Source: Liminaster sp017519885 (GTDB lineage Bacteria; Bacteroidota; Bacteroidia; Bacteroidales; UBA3663). Taken from it: 64,000 nt of DNA. Numbering within the stretch: position 1 is the first letter of the stretch; every line of letters begins with the position of its first letter. The stretch is taken from NCBI GenBank assembly GCA_017519885.1, contig JAFWRO010000030.1:1-64000 (forward strand). Reading direction: 5' to 3'. The position numbers and the translations under genes are program-made. The notes beneath the pieces were generated by a model. It was not told the DNA's origin, searched no databases, and saw nothing but the letters and a program-made list of their open reading frames with translations. Positions 25,262-34,364 of the stretch are shown piece by piece.

Positions 25262-25984
25262 ATGAACTTTATTCTTCGACATATCCGCATTCTCCTGTTG
25301 CTGGCTCTCATCGGAGCGCCCGCAATGACTGCTGTGGCCCAAAGGCAGAAAATCAAGAACCTGCCCTATTACGATCAGCGCCTGCTGCATTGGGGATTCA
25401 GTTTCGGTTTCAGTATGCCTACCATCAGTTTCGCTCACACGGGAAGCGAGGCGGCTGAAGGCTGGTGGACCACTTGTCCCAAGGTCAATCCGTCGTTCCA
25501 GGTGGGTCTGATGGGCGATTTGGCCATCACCGAGCATCTGAACTTCCGTGTCTCACCGTTCCTCTATTTCCAGGAGCGAACGGTACGGTTTGAACGTGTG
25601 ACACTCGAAGGCCGAGAGCGAACCAATCAGCAGTTGAAGACGACCTACATCGAAATTCCTGCGTCGTTGAAGATCAGCACACGACGCATCAACAATTATC
25701 GCCCCTATCTGGTGGCGGGTGCACAATTCGATTTCGACATCGGTAAGGAGAAAGAGACGCCCATTGTCTTCAATCGTATCGACTTGGGGGTGCACATCGG
25801 TATGGGATGCGACTTTTATCTTCCTTTCTTCAAGTTGGCCCCCGAATTCCGATTCAATCTGGGTTTGCTGGATATGATCGACCACAAGCGCGAAGACTTG
25901 AAGGACTTGACGCTGATGCCTTATACCGAAGCCGTGAAGTCGGCAAGAAATACGGGAATATCGTTTATTCTTTGGTTTGAATGA
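25262..25984 (+). CDS. porT: PorT-like outer membrane beta-barrel protein
   Basis: The 240-residue protein has a signal peptide (ILLLLALIGAPAMTAVA) and the pattern of PorT: NLPYYDQRLLHWGFSFGFSM after the signal, alternating beta strands ending in aromatic residues, and a terminal FILWFE. PorT is needed for type IX secretion in Porphyromonas and Flavobacterium. Several proteins in this window carry T9SS-like tails, which supports the call. It could instead be another PorT-family barrel. The next gene starts 11 bp downstream. Confidence 0.72.
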   Translation: MNFILRHIRILLLLALIGAPAMTAVAQRQKIKNLPYYDQRLLHWGFSFGFSMPTISFAHTGSEAAEGWWTTCPKVNPSFQVGLMGDLAITEHLNFRVSPFLYFQERTVRFERVTLEGRERTNQQLKTTYIEIPASLKISTRRINNYRPYLVAGAQFDFDIGKEKETPIVFNRIDLGVHIGMGCDFYLPFFKLAPEFRFNLGLLDMIDHKREDLKDLTLMPYTEAVKSARNTGISFILWFE

Positions 25985-25995
25985 TGTAATTATTT

Positions 25996-27174
25996 ATGGA
26001 AGGAGTTTTCAAGAAGATTTCAGAGCAATGGTTCCTGCGCGAACCAGCATTCTTTGCGCTCTACTGCATCCAGCAGTTGGAGGTGAATGAAAAGATGAAC
26101 TGTGCCATGCGATGTGGACAGGGGAAGTTGCAATACAATCCGAAGTTTTTGGAGCGTAAACCTACGGCCGATGTCGAGTTGCTGTTGAAGATCGAGATGA
26201 TTCGCCTTTTCCTCAAGCATCCCTATGAGCGCCAGCCTGAGGGAACGAGCCGTATTGCCCTTGCATTGGGCAGCGACGTGACCATCAAGTCGGCCTACAA
26301 CGGACCAAATGCGATGGGCGTTGGTTCGATGCCACCGCAGGAGTTGCCTCTGATTGGCCCCGAGGCATTCGGTTTGCAGCACGATATGCCCTTCGAATGG
26401 TATGTGCGCAAAATTGAGGAGATGCTCGACGAGAATCCAATTTCTTCGAGCAATCAGAAAGATCGGAATGATTCGAAATCACCGATTTCCGAAGATGCCT
26501 TGGATGAGGCTGCTGCACGTTCGGAACTCTGGGAAGAGGACGAAATGCGTGCACAGGAGATTAACGACCTCATCGACAAGATGAATTCGTGGGGTAGTAT
26601 TCCGGGCAATGTAGTACAGCAGATACAGGCTTCGACAAAGGCGAGAATCGACTATCGCAAGATTATGCAGGGCTTCCGTGCCTCAGTATTGAGCAACACG
26701 ATGCGACTGACACGAATGCGCCCAAATCGGCGTACGGGATTCCAGCAGATGGGTTCTGTACGCAGGTTCGACACCAAACTATTGGTGGCTGTCGATGTCT
26801 CGGGCTCCATTTCCGACAAGACCTTATCCCACTTCTATTCGGTCATCAACAAGTTCTTCAAATACGGCATAAACGAAATTGACTGCGTGCAGTTCGACTG
26901 CGAACTGGGAGAGGTGAAGCCCATTCGCAAGGCTTCGCGCACCATACAAATCTTCGGACGAGGAGGTACATCCTTCCAGCCCGTTTTCGACTATTTGGCC
27001 GAACACAACGTCTACGACGGTCTTATTATCCTCACCGATGGAGGGGCTCCCCATCCAAAGATGGACGACTCCATCAAAGCCAATATCCTGTGGGTGTGTG
27101 AAGACGAAAAAAGCTACGACCAGTGCAAGGACTGGATGCAGCTTTATGGTCGCGTTTGTTGGATGTACCTTTAA
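25996..27174 (+). CDS. VWA-like domain protein (DUF2201 type)
   Basis: The 392-residue protein has an N-terminal metallopeptidase-like region (about 1-130) and a C-terminal von Willebrand A-like domain with a MIDAS motif (VAVDVSGSISDKTLSHF, about residue 262) and LIILTDGGAPHP. This matches DUF2201 proteins, normally encoded next to a MoxR-type AAA ATPase and thought to act in protein maturation. No ATPase gene is adjacent here. The HExxH of active metallopeptidases is not seen, so peptidase activity is doubtful. Likely co-transcribed with porT. Confidence 0.8.
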   Translation: MEGVFKKISEQWFLREPAFFALYCIQQLEVNEKMNCAMRCGQGKLQYNPKFLERKPTADVELLLKIEMIRLFLKHPYERQPEGTSRIALALGSDVTIKSAYNGPNAMGVGSMPPQELPLIGPEAFGLQHDMPFEWYVRKIEEMLDENPISSSNQKDRNDSKSPISEDALDEAAARSELWEEDEMRAQEINDLIDKMNSWGSIPGNVVQQIQASTKARIDYRKIMQGFRASVLSNTMRLTRMRPNRRTGFQQMGSVRRFDTKLLVAVDVSGSISDKTLSHFYSVINKFFKYGINEIDCVQFDCELGEVKPIRKASRTIQIFGRGGTSFQPVFDYLAEHNVYDGLIILTDGGAPHPKMDDSIKANILWVCEDEKSYDQCKDWMQLYGRVCWMYL

Positions 27175-27184
27175 AATTAAAATG

Positions 27185-27214
27185 ACTCCACTTTCGTAAG
27201 TGCGAAAGTGGAGT
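27185..27214. terminator. Bidirectional terminator hairpin
   Basis: A 12-bp perfect stem (ACTCCACTTTCG, loop TAAGTG) lies between the convergent VWA-protein gene and argD, nine bases from the argD stop. T tracts are weak on both sides. Confidence 0.65.
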
Positions 27215-27222
27215 AAATATGT

Positions 27223-28350
27223 TTACAGTGCCGCTGCAAATCGATCGAGGAAGAGGTCGCAGTCGCGTTGGGTGATGCAAAGAGGCGGGAGAATGCGGAG
27301 AACATTGGTGCCGGCTGCGCCTGTGAAGACGTGCTGTTCGTAGAGCAGGCGGTTGCGCACCTCCTTGTAGGGATGATCAAATTCTATGCCAATCATCAGA
27401 CCCAGACCGCGCAATTCCTTGAGGCCGGGGATGTTCATCGACTTCAGTCCTTCCATAAGGTATTCACCCTGCTTTCGTGCATTCTCGATGAGGTGTTCCT
27501 CCTGAATGACGTCGAGTACGGTGCAGGCGAGGGCACAACCCAGATGATTGCCTCCAAAGGTGGTGCCCAATTGGCCATAAACAGGCGAGAACATCGGGCT
27601 GATGAGCACGCCAGCAAATGGGTAGCCATTGGCAATACCTTTGGCCACTGTGATGATGTCTGGACGGATGCCGAACCATTGGTGAGCAAAGAACTTGCCG
27701 CTGCGGCCATAGCCCGACTGAATCTCGTCGAGAATCAGCACGACGTGGTTGTCGGCAGTGACCTTGCGCAGTTCCTGCATGAATTCGGTGGTAGGAATGT
27801 GAATGCCTCCTACACCCGAGATGCCCTCGATGATGACGGCAGCAACGTCGCCCTTTGCAATGGCACTCTTCACTCCCTTGATGTCGCCGAGTTCCAGGAA
27901 ATCGACGGGGAATGTCGCATTGATGGGAGCCTGTATCTTGGGATTCTGCGTGACATTGACAGCCGCAGAGGTACGTCCGTGGAAAGCATGGGTGAAGGCG
28001 ATGATCTTCTTCTTGCCAGTGTAGAAGGAGGCCAGTTTCAGCGCATTCTCGTTGGCTTCTGCTCCCGAGTTAATGAGGAAGAGCTGGTAGTCGTCGTAAC
28101 CACAGATAGGGCCGAGCTTTTCGGCAAGTTTCACCTGCAGCGGGTTCTTGACGGCATTGGAGTAGAACACGAGTTTGCTGGCTTGTTCCTGCATGGTCTG
28201 CAGGTAGCGTGGATGGCTGTGACCAATGGAGATCACGGCATGTCCACCGTAGAAGTCGAGATATTCCTGTCCCTTATCGTCCCACACATAGCATCCCTTG
28301 CCATGGTCAACGGTCACGTCAAATAGGGGATATACGTCAAAAAGTTTCAT
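27223..28350 (-). CDS. argD: Acetyl(or succinyl)ornithine aminotransferase
   Basis: A PLP transaminase converting the N-acylated glutamate semialdehyde to N-acylornithine. The 375-residue protein has GAEANENALKLASFYTGKKK, HAFHGRTSAAVNVT, LILDEIQSGYGRSG and VAKGIANGYPFAGVLI with the PLP lysine. It is the last gene of the arginine operon. In the 72-bp gap to argC there are TATAGTGACTATA-type repeats and a small hairpin (AAAAGGT...ACCTTTT). In Bacteroides the arginine intermediates are succinylated, so the substrate may be N-succinylornithine. Confidence 0.93.
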   Translation of the reverse strand: MKLFDVYPLFDVTVDHGKGCYVWDDKGQEYLDFYGGHAVISIGHSHPRYLQTMQEQASKLVFYSNAVKNPLQVKLAEKLGPICGYDDYQLFLINSGAEANENALKLASFYTGKKKIIAFTHAFHGRTSAAVNVTQNPKIQAPINATFPVDFLELGDIKGVKSAIAKGDVAAVIIEGISGVGGIHIPTTEFMQELRKVTADNHVVLILDEIQSGYGRSGKFFAHQWFGIRPDIITVAKGIANGYPFAGVLISPMFSPVYGQLGTTFGGNHLGCALACTVLDVIQEEHLIENARKQGEYLMEGLKSMNIPGLKELRGLGLMIGIEFDHPYKEVRNRLLYEQHVFTGAAGTNVLRILPPLCITQRDCDLFLDRFAAAL

Positions 28351-28422
28351 AGTGTTTTTTTTTATAGTGACTATAGTAAATATAGTGACTATATTCTATT
28401 TTAAAAGGTCAAAACCTTTTTA

Positions 28423-29460
28423 TTAAAAGGCTATGGCCTTAAGACCAAGACCCGCCTTTTCGTCCAGTCCAAACATGAGATTCATATTCTGGACGGCTTG
28501 GCCGACAGCGCCTTTCAACAGGTTATCGATGATGCTGGTGACCACCACCTTGTTGCCATTGAACTTGTCGAGATGCACAAGGGCCTTGTTTGTGCCGACA
28601 ATTTGCTTGAGGTCGAGGGCTACGTCGACATAATGGGTGAATGCAGCGTCACGATAGAATGTCTTGTAGAGTTCCACCAGTTGTTCCTTGCTCGGATTGG
28701 TAGCGGTGCCTTCGGGTCCGTTCAGTTTGATGACCTCGGTGCAGAAGATGCCGCGAGCGAAGTCGCCACGATAGGGTACGAAATCGACTGTGATCTCTCC
28801 CTCAGCGGGCACGTTCAGCAACGTGTTGCACACGGCAGGAGCCGACGCAGGACGCAGTTCGTTGAGCGTCTGGCAGATCTCATGGAGGTGCTGGTGCTGG
28901 AAAAGTTTGTACGCCGACATGTTGTCGTTGCGCCAGGAGAAATGAGTGGTAGCAGCAGGTTTCTGGCCTGCGCCTGTTGATCCCGTGATGGCATTCACTG
29001 CAATATCGTTGGCAAGCAATCCTGCCTTTGCCAAGGGGAGCAGACCCAGTTGAATACAGGTGGCAAAACATCCGGGGTTGGCCAGATGCTGGCATTGACG
29101 GATGGCATCCCTGTGGGTCTCGGGCAGACCATAGACAAAGTCGTGAGCACCCTTGATGCGGAAGTCCTGCGCCATATCGATGATCTTGACGCCGGCTGGG
29201 ATGTCGTGTTCGCGAAGGTAGGCTTCGCTTTTGCCATGGCCGAAGCAGAAGAACACTACATCGACCTGGTCGAAAGGTGTCTGGTCGGTGAACGTCAGGT
29301 CGGTATCGCCATAGAGTCCCTCATGAACAGCGGCTACGGGATTGCCTGCATTCGACTCCGAATTGGCAAAGACTATCTTGACCTCGGGATGATGGATGAG
29401 CAGGCGGATGAGTTCGCCTCCTGTGTAACCTGCTGCGCCTAATATGCCTACACGAACCAT
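28423..29460 (-). CDS. argC: N-acetyl(succinyl)-gamma-glutamyl-phosphate reductase
   Basis: NADPH-dependent reduction of acyl-glutamyl phosphate to the semialdehyde. The 345-residue protein starts VRVGILGAAGYTGGELIRLL (nucleotide-binding), has the catalytic cysteine in HLANPGCFATCIQLGLLPL, and VNAITGSTGAGQKP. The ATG at 29460 lies 2 bp after the argG stop; a TTG two codons earlier is less likely. The operon order is argR-GNAT-argG-argC-argD. Confidence 0.95.
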   Translation of the reverse strand: MVRVGILGAAGYTGGELIRLLIHHPEVKIVFANSESNAGNPVAAVHEGLYGDTDLTFTDQTPFDQVDVVFFCFGHGKSEAYLREHDIPAGVKIIDMAQDFRIKGAHDFVYGLPETHRDAIRQCQHLANPGCFATCIQLGLLPLAKAGLLANDIAVNAITGSTGAGQKPAATTHFSWRNDNMSAYKLFQHQHLHEICQTLNELRPASAPAVCNTLLNVPAEGEITVDFVPYRGDFARGIFCTEVIKLNGPEGTATNPSKEQLVELYKTFYRDAAFTHYVDVALDLKQIVGTNKALVHLDKFNGNKVVVTSIIDNLLKGAVGQAVQNMNLMFGLDEKAGLGLKAIAF

Positions 29461-29462
29461 AA

Positions 29463-30665
29463 TCAACGTTCCTCGTCAGGGTGAACCGAATAGTAGGCGC
29501 GGAGAGGAGTGGACATAACCTTGATGAAGCCTTTGGCATCTTCACTGGTCCAGGCTTTGGCTGTCTCGCCGTACTCGCCGAGCTTGTTGTGAACGAGGTC
29601 GTCGGGAGTATCGACGCCGAGTGTCTGGAAACTGTAGGGACGGAGTTCGAGCGTCACTGTGCCGTTGACGTTGCGCTGGCTGGAGGTGAGCATGGCCTCC
29701 ATGTCGGGCATCACAGGCTCGAGGTACTGGCTCTCGTGGAGGAACATACCGTACCAGTTGGAAACCTGGTCCTTCCAGTATTGCTGCCACTTCGAGAGGG
29801 TGAACTTCTCGAGGTAACGGTGAGCGCCGATGATGAGCATTGGAGCCGCAGCCTCAAAGCCTACACGTCCCTTGATGCCGATGATGGTATCACCTACGTG
29901 GCAGTCGCGTCCGATGGCGTAGGCAGCACCGATCTTCTCAACCTCCTGGATGGCGCGGATCTTGTCGTCATACTCCACACCATTCACGCTGCAGAGTTCT
30001 CCCTTCTTGAAGCCAAGCGAGAGGATTTCGGTGCCACTCTTGGTGGGATGCTTGAGGTAAGCGCTCTCGGGCAGACCTTGTGCCGAGTCGAGTATCTCAC
30101 CGCCACAGATTGACGTGCCCCAGATGCCCACGTTGTAACTGTATTTCAGTTTGGTGAAGTCGGCAAAGTAGCCATTGGCATTGAGGTAATCGACTTCCTC
30201 CTTGCGGCTCAGGTTGCGGTCGCGGGTAAGGGTGATGATTTCTACCCCGGGCGCCATAACGAGGAAGGTCATATCGAAACGAACCTGGTCGTTGCCAGCG
30301 CCGGTTGAACCGTGAGCGATGGCATCAGCACCAATCTCCTTGGCATAGCGAGCGATGGCGATGGCTTGGAAGATGCGCTCCGATGATACCGAGATAGGGT
30401 AGCAGTTGTTGCGAAGCACATTGCCGTAGACCATATACTTGAGCGACTTCTGATAGTATTCCTGGGTCACGTCGAGGGTTACATATTTCACGGCGCCAAG
30501 TTTGTAGGCGTTCTCTTCGTTGGTCTTCAATTGTTCTTCGCTGAAGCCTCCGGTGTTAGCGCACGCTGCATAGACCTCGTATCCCATCTCGCGGGTGAGA
30601 TACATTACATTGTAACTGGTGTCAAGACCGCCGCTGAAGGCGACCACCACTTTCTTCTTTGCCAT
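29463..30665 (-). CDS. argG: Argininosuccinate synthase
   Basis: ATP-dependent joining of citrulline and aspartate. The 400-residue protein shows the PP-loop AFSGGLDTSYNVMYL at its start, AHGSTGAGNDQVRFD, YNVGIWGTSI and IIGIKGRVGFEAAAPML. It is the third gene of the arginine operon, 2 bp from argC. The 69-bp gap upstream contains a GTTTGAGA-type repeat. Confidence 0.96.
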   Translation of the reverse strand: MAKKKVVVAFSGGLDTSYNVMYLTREMGYEVYAACANTGGFSEEQLKTNEENAYKLGAVKYVTLDVTQEYYQKSLKYMVYGNVLRNNCYPISVSSERIFQAIAIARYAKEIGADAIAHGSTGAGNDQVRFDMTFLVMAPGVEIITLTRDRNLSRKEEVDYLNANGYFADFTKLKYSYNVGIWGTSICGGEILDSAQGLPESAYLKHPTKSGTEILSLGFKKGELCSVNGVEYDDKIRAIQEVEKIGAAYAIGRDCHVGDTIIGIKGRVGFEAAAPMLIIGAHRYLEKFTLSKWQQYWKDQVSNWYGMFLHESQYLEPVMPDMEAMLTSSQRNVNGTVTLELRPYSFQTLGVDTPDDLVHNKLGEYGETAKAWTSEDAKGFIKVMSTPLRAYYSVHPDEER

Positions 30666-30669
30666 ATAT

Positions 30670-30712
30670 TCTGAGGGTTTGAGAGTTTGAGAAGTTTGGA
30701 AATTTGAGAGGT
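30670..30712. repeat. GTTTGAGA-type degenerate repeat between GNAT gene and argG
   Basis: Degenerate copies of (G)GTTTGAGA/AGTTTGGAAA fill most of the gap. It resembles the TTCAAACC family seen after susC and inside the GH31 gene. Confidence 0.5.
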
Positions 30713-30734
30713 TTATTGTGGAAACCTATAAAAA

Positions 30735-31337
30735 TCAGATCTTATCCAGATCTTCGAGCACCTCGTCGGGATGCTCGTGCGGATCATAGAGCATGGCGGT
30801 GCAGATGCATCGCTTGAAGTCGGTGCGGGTGAGCACGTCGTAGTTGACGCAAGTCTGGCAACCGCGCCAGAATGCCGGATCGTCGGTGAGTTGTTCGAAG
30901 GTGACGGGACGATAGCCAAGTTCGTGATTGATCTTGAGTACGGCAGCACCCGACGTCAGTCCGAAGAGTTTGGCTTCGGGGTAGAGACGGCGGCTATAGT
31001 TGAACGAGAAGCGCTTGATACGCTTGGCAAGGCCGATGCCACGGTATTTGGGGCTGACGATGAGTCCGGAATTGACGATGTATTGCTTGTTGCTCCAGCT
31101 TTCGATATAGCAAAAGCCTGCAAAATCGTTCTCACAAAGGGCGATGATGGCCTTGCCTTCGATCATCTTCTGGGCCACGTAGTCAGGCGAACGACGGGCG
31201 ATGCCCGTGCCACGAGCCTTCGATGACTCTTCGATGGTAGTGAGGATCTCATCGACATATTTGATGTGCTGCTTGCCGGCAACGCAGATCTTTACTTGAG
31301 GCTTTACTGCAGCCTCTTCTGTTTTTACTTCTTCCAT
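30735..31337 (-). CDS. GNAT-family N-acyltransferase of the arginine operon
   Basis: The 200-residue protein has a GNAT fold: IALCENDFAGFCYIESW, then the acyl-CoA binding motif A in VSPKYRGIGLAKRIKRFSF (R-x-x-G-I-G/A) around residue 105, and a long C-terminal part with GCQTCVNYDVL and CICTAML. Lying between argR and argG, it is a good candidate for the first step, acylation of glutamate (N-acetyl- or N-succinylglutamate synthase), since no classical argA or argJ is seen. This role is inferred from context. Confidence 0.78.
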   Translation of the reverse strand: MEEVKTEEAAVKPQVKICVAGKQHIKYVDEILTTIEESSKARGTGIARRSPDYVAQKMIEGKAIIALCENDFAGFCYIESWSNKQYIVNSGLIVSPKYRGIGLAKRIKRFSFNYSRRLYPEAKLFGLTSGAAVLKINHELGYRPVTFEQLTDDPAFWRGCQTCVNYDVLTRTDFKRCICTAMLYDPHEHPDEVLEDLDKI

Positions 31338-31393
31338 TGCAGTATTCGTATAATACCAGATTGGACAAAAAAGTTGGATATGTTATCGGTCTA

Positions 31394-31867
31394 TCAGCTC
31401 TTCGGCAAAGCGGCGCAAAGAGCCTCTGCCACCTGATGGGTGGTATATCCGCCGCGTGGGATGACGAGGATGGTGTCGTCACCGGCAAGCGTTCCCATCA
31501 CTTCGGGTAGGGCGCACATGTCGATGTCGTATGCGATGCTGCTGGCATAGCCAGGCTTGGTGCGCACAACAATCAAGACCTGGCTGCATTCGATGCTGAC
31601 CACGCCTGCTACCGTCTTCGACGGGATGAAATGAGGAGAAACCTTGTTCTTGGCAGACGCTGCCACATCGGGCATCACATACATGTATCCGCCTTCGCGT
31701 GTGGCAATCTTGGCAATCTGCATCTGCTTGAGGTCGCGACTTAGTGTGGCCTGGGTGACCTCGATGCCCTTTTCCAAAAGTTGCTTCAGCAATTCATCCT
31801 GGCTGCTGATGCTCTGGCTCTGGATAATGTCGCGGATGACAGCAATTCTGTCCTTCTTATTCTTCAT
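31394..31867 (-). CDS. argR: Arginine repressor
   Basis: The 157-residue protein has an N-terminal winged helix (AVIRDIIQSQSISSQDELLK, VTQATLSRDLKQM) and a C-terminal hexamerisation/arginine-binding domain (DIDMCALPEVMGTLAGDDTI with the GDD residues that bind arginine). It heads the operon it probably controls. An ARG box could not be placed with confidence, though AT-rich palindromic sequence surrounds the promoter. Confidence 0.94.
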   Translation of the reverse strand: MKNKKDRIAVIRDIIQSQSISSQDELLKQLLEKGIEVTQATLSRDLKQMQIAKIATREGGYMYVMPDVAASAKNKVSPHFIPSKTVAGVVSIECSQVLIVVRTKPGYASSIAYDIDMCALPEVMGTLAGDDTILVIPRGGYTTHQVAEALCAALPKS

Positions 31868-31917
31868 TGCCTTAAATATAAACCTGAAAACACAATCATT
31901 GATGAATTTATGGGGTG

Positions 31918-31948
31918 CAAAGATAATACTATTCCGTATAAATACAAA
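31918..31948 (-). promoter_or_regulatory. Arginine operon promoter
   Basis: TTTG (minus strand of 31945-31948), 19 bp, TATCTTTG (31918-31925), about 50 bp before argR. Confidence 0.65.
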
Positions 31949-32014
31949 ATAAAATAAGAAAAAAATGATTAAAAAGGCAGATTTATTAGGTAAATGCTAA
32001 TTTTTATTGTCATT

Positions 32015-32596
32015 TTATGCAAAACTTGGCGCGTCCAGTACTGCTTGCTCGATTATTCTTGGGTAATATGCATATTCCAGCGCGTGGACTTTGGTAGCCA
32101 CGGCATGGGCGTCGTCACCGGGCTCCACGGGACACTTGGCCTGGAAAATGATGTCGCCATTGTCGAAGAACTCGTTGACATAATGTATGGTGATGCCGCT
32201 TTCTGTATCGCCACAACGAATCACGTCCTCGTGTACGCGGTCTCCATACATTCCCTTGCCGCAATGAAGTGGGATGAGGGCTGGGTGGATGTTCACTATC
32301 GCACGCGGATAGGCATCGACAAGATACTTGGGCACAAGCACCAGATAGCCGGCGAGCACGATGAAGTCGATATGATATTCGCCGAGCAAAGCCATCACTG
32401 CCTCCTCGTTGGCCATCTCCTTGCGGGTCACCAGCTTGGATGGAATGCCCAACTTGCGGGCACGCTCAAAGACGTAGGCGTCAGCCTTGTTGCACACTAT
32501 CAGGGAGATTCGCGCCACGTCGCTGCCCTCGAAGTAATTGGCGATATTCTCGGCATTTGTACCTGAACCTGATGCAAAAATTGCGATATTTTTCAT
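32015..32596 (-). CDS. purN: Phosphoribosylglycinamide formyltransferase
   Basis: It transfers a formyl group from 10-formyl-THF to GAR in purine synthesis. The 193-residue protein starts IAIFASGSGTNAENIANYF (phosphate binding) and has LAGYLVLVPKYLV, the catalytic NIHPALIP (Asn-His) and HYVNEFFDNGDIIFQ with the conserved Asp. The start at 32596 fits the family; an in-frame ATG 14 codons upstream is unlikely. It diverges from acpP. Confidence 0.94.
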   Translation of the reverse strand: MKNIAIFASGSGTNAENIANYFEGSDVARISLIVCNKADAYVFERARKLGIPSKLVTRKEMANEEAVMALLGEYHIDFIVLAGYLVLVPKYLVDAYPRAIVNIHPALIPLHCGKGMYGDRVHEDVIRCGDTESGITIHYVNEFFDNGDIIFQAKCPVEPGDDAHAVATKVHALEYAYYPRIIEQAVLDAPSFA

Positions 32597-32843
32597 TTTC
32601 AGTTTGCATTTTCGCACAAAACATACAATTTTGTGCAATTTTTACTATTTTCTTACCATTTTTTTTCGCTACTCGGAATTATTTTCGTTTCTTTGCAGTG
32701 TGAAAATGGATTTTCTTGGGGGCAAATGTAGTGCATTTTCCCTTAATTGCCAAATAAATCACGTTCTTTTAGCTATTTTTGGAGCGTAGAGAATTGAATT
32801 GACAATACCGAACAACAATATTCACATTTAAAATTATAAAATT

Positions 32844-33077
32844 ATGTCAGAAATTGAAAGCAAAGTTAAAGAGATTATCGTTGAGAAGCTTGGTGTTGAA
32901 GAGTCTGAGGTAACTATGGACGCATCTTTCACCAACGATCTTGGTGCTGATTCACTTGATACCGTTGAGCTCATCATGGAGTTCGAGAAGGAGTTTGGTA
33001 TCACCATTCCTGATGATCAGGCTGAGAAGATTGCCACTGTTGGTGACGCTGTTGCTTACATCGAGGCTAACAAGTAA
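32844..33077 (+). CDS. acpP: Acyl carrier protein
   Basis: The 77-residue acidic protein carries growing fatty acids on a phosphopantetheine attached to the serine in LGADSLDTVELIMEFEKEF. It is first in the acpP-fabF-argF' cluster. A TTTCTTTG at 32688-32695 may be the -7 box, leaving a ~140-nt leader. An inverted GCACAAAA/TTTTGTGC pair lies at 32614-32636 between acpP and purN. Confidence 0.97.
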   Translation: MSEIESKVKEIIVEKLGVEESEVTMDASFTNDLGADSLDTVELIMEFEKEFGITIPDDQAEKIATVGDAVAYIEANK

Positions 33078-33098
33078 TCTTTACATCCTACTATTTTA

Positions 33099-34355
33099 AT
33101 GGAATTAAAGAGAGTAGTAGTGACGGGACTGGGTGCCGTCACTCCACTTGGTAAGTCGGTTGCCGAAACTTGGGCAAACCTTCTTGAAGGCAAGAGTGGA
33201 TGTGCACCTATCACCCTGTTCGACGCTTCTAAGTTCAAGACCCAGTTCGCTTGCGAGGTCAAGGACTTTGATCCTCTCCTCTATTTCGAGAAGAAGGAAG
33301 TCCGTAAGGTTGACCGCTACACGCAGTTTGCCTTTGCAGCAGCGAGCGAGGCCATCAAGGATTGCGGTATCGACCTCGAGACCGAGGACAAGAACCGCAT
33401 CGGCGTCATCTACAGCTCAGGCATCGGAGGCATCAAGACCTTCCACGAGGAGACCATGGGCTATGATCCCGAAGTCGGCCCTCGTTACAATCCGTTCTTC
33501 ATCCCCAAGATGATTTCGGACATTGCAGCCGGCCAGCTCTCGATCCACTATGGCTTCCACGGCCCAAACTATGGCACCGTGAGCGCTTGCGCCTCTTCGA
33601 CCCACGGCATGATTGACGCCTTCAACCTGCTTCGTCTGGGTAAGGCCAACATTATGGTTGTCGGTGGTGCCGAGGCTGCAGTAGCCGAGCCTGGTGTAGG
33701 TGGTTTCAACGCCATGAAGGCCCTCTCGACGCGCAACGACGACCCCGAGCATGCCAGCCGTCCTTTCTCGGCCAGCCGCGATGGTTTCGTCATTGGCGAA
33801 GGATCAGGTTGTCTCATCCTTGAGGAACTCGAGCATGCCAAGGCACGTGGTGCTAGGATCTATGCCGAGGTTGTCGGTGGTGGCATGTCGGCCGACGCTT
33901 ATCACCTCACAGCCACTCATCCCGAGGGACTGGGTGCCAAGCTGGTGATGGAGGCTGCGCTCGAAGATGCCAACCTCAAGCCCGAGGACATCGACTACAT
34001 CAATGTTCATGGCACCTCCACTCCTGTGGGCGACCGCTCGGAGGCAAAGGCCATCCAGCAGGTGTTTGGTGATTGGGCCTACAAGCTCAACATCAGCTCC
34101 ACCAAGTCGATGACCGGACACCTCCTAGGTGCAGCCGGTGCCGTCGAAGCATTGATCTGTGTCAAGGCTGTAGAATGCGATATTGTTCCTCCTACCATCA
34201 ACCACGAGGAGGAGGATAAGGACCCAGAGATCGATTACAATCTGAACTTCACCTTCAACAAGGCTCAGAAGCGTCAGGTTCGTGCCGCTCTTTCGAACAC
34301 CTTCGGATTCGGAGGTCACAACGGTTCAATCATCGTCAAGAAATACGAAGAGTAA
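33099..34355 (+). CDS. fabF: 3-oxoacyl-ACP synthase II
   Basis: Condensing enzyme of fatty acid elongation. The 418-residue protein has VVVTGLGAVTPLG at the start, the active-site cysteine in GTVSACASSTHGMIDAF, and the two catalytic histidines in NVHGTSTPVGD and FGFGGHNGS, plus KSMTGHLLGAAG. It begins 21 bp after acpP, the usual Bacteroidetes pair. Confidence 0.97.
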   Translation: MELKRVVVTGLGAVTPLGKSVAETWANLLEGKSGCAPITLFDASKFKTQFACEVKDFDPLLYFEKKEVRKVDRYTQFAFAAASEAIKDCGIDLETEDKNRIGVIYSSGIGGIKTFHEETMGYDPEVGPRYNPFFIPKMISDIAAGQLSIHYGFHGPNYGTVSACASSTHGMIDAFNLLRLGKANIMVVGGAEAAVAEPGVGGFNAMKALSTRNDDPEHASRPFSASRDGFVIGEGSGCLILEELEHAKARGARIYAEVVGGGMSADAYHLTATHPEGLGAKLVMEAALEDANLKPEDIDYINVHGTSTPVGDRSEAKAIQQVFGDWAYKLNISSTKSMTGHLLGAAGAVEALICVKAVECDIVPPTINHEEEDKDPEIDYNLNFTFNKAQKRQVRAALSNTFGFGGHNGSIIVKKYEE

Positions 34356-34364
34356 AAGTCTTTT

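Noticed and set aside
31900..31960. ArgR box over the arginine operon promoter
   Set aside because: AT-rich palindromic stretches exist, but none matches the TGAAT/ATTCA half sites well enough to call.
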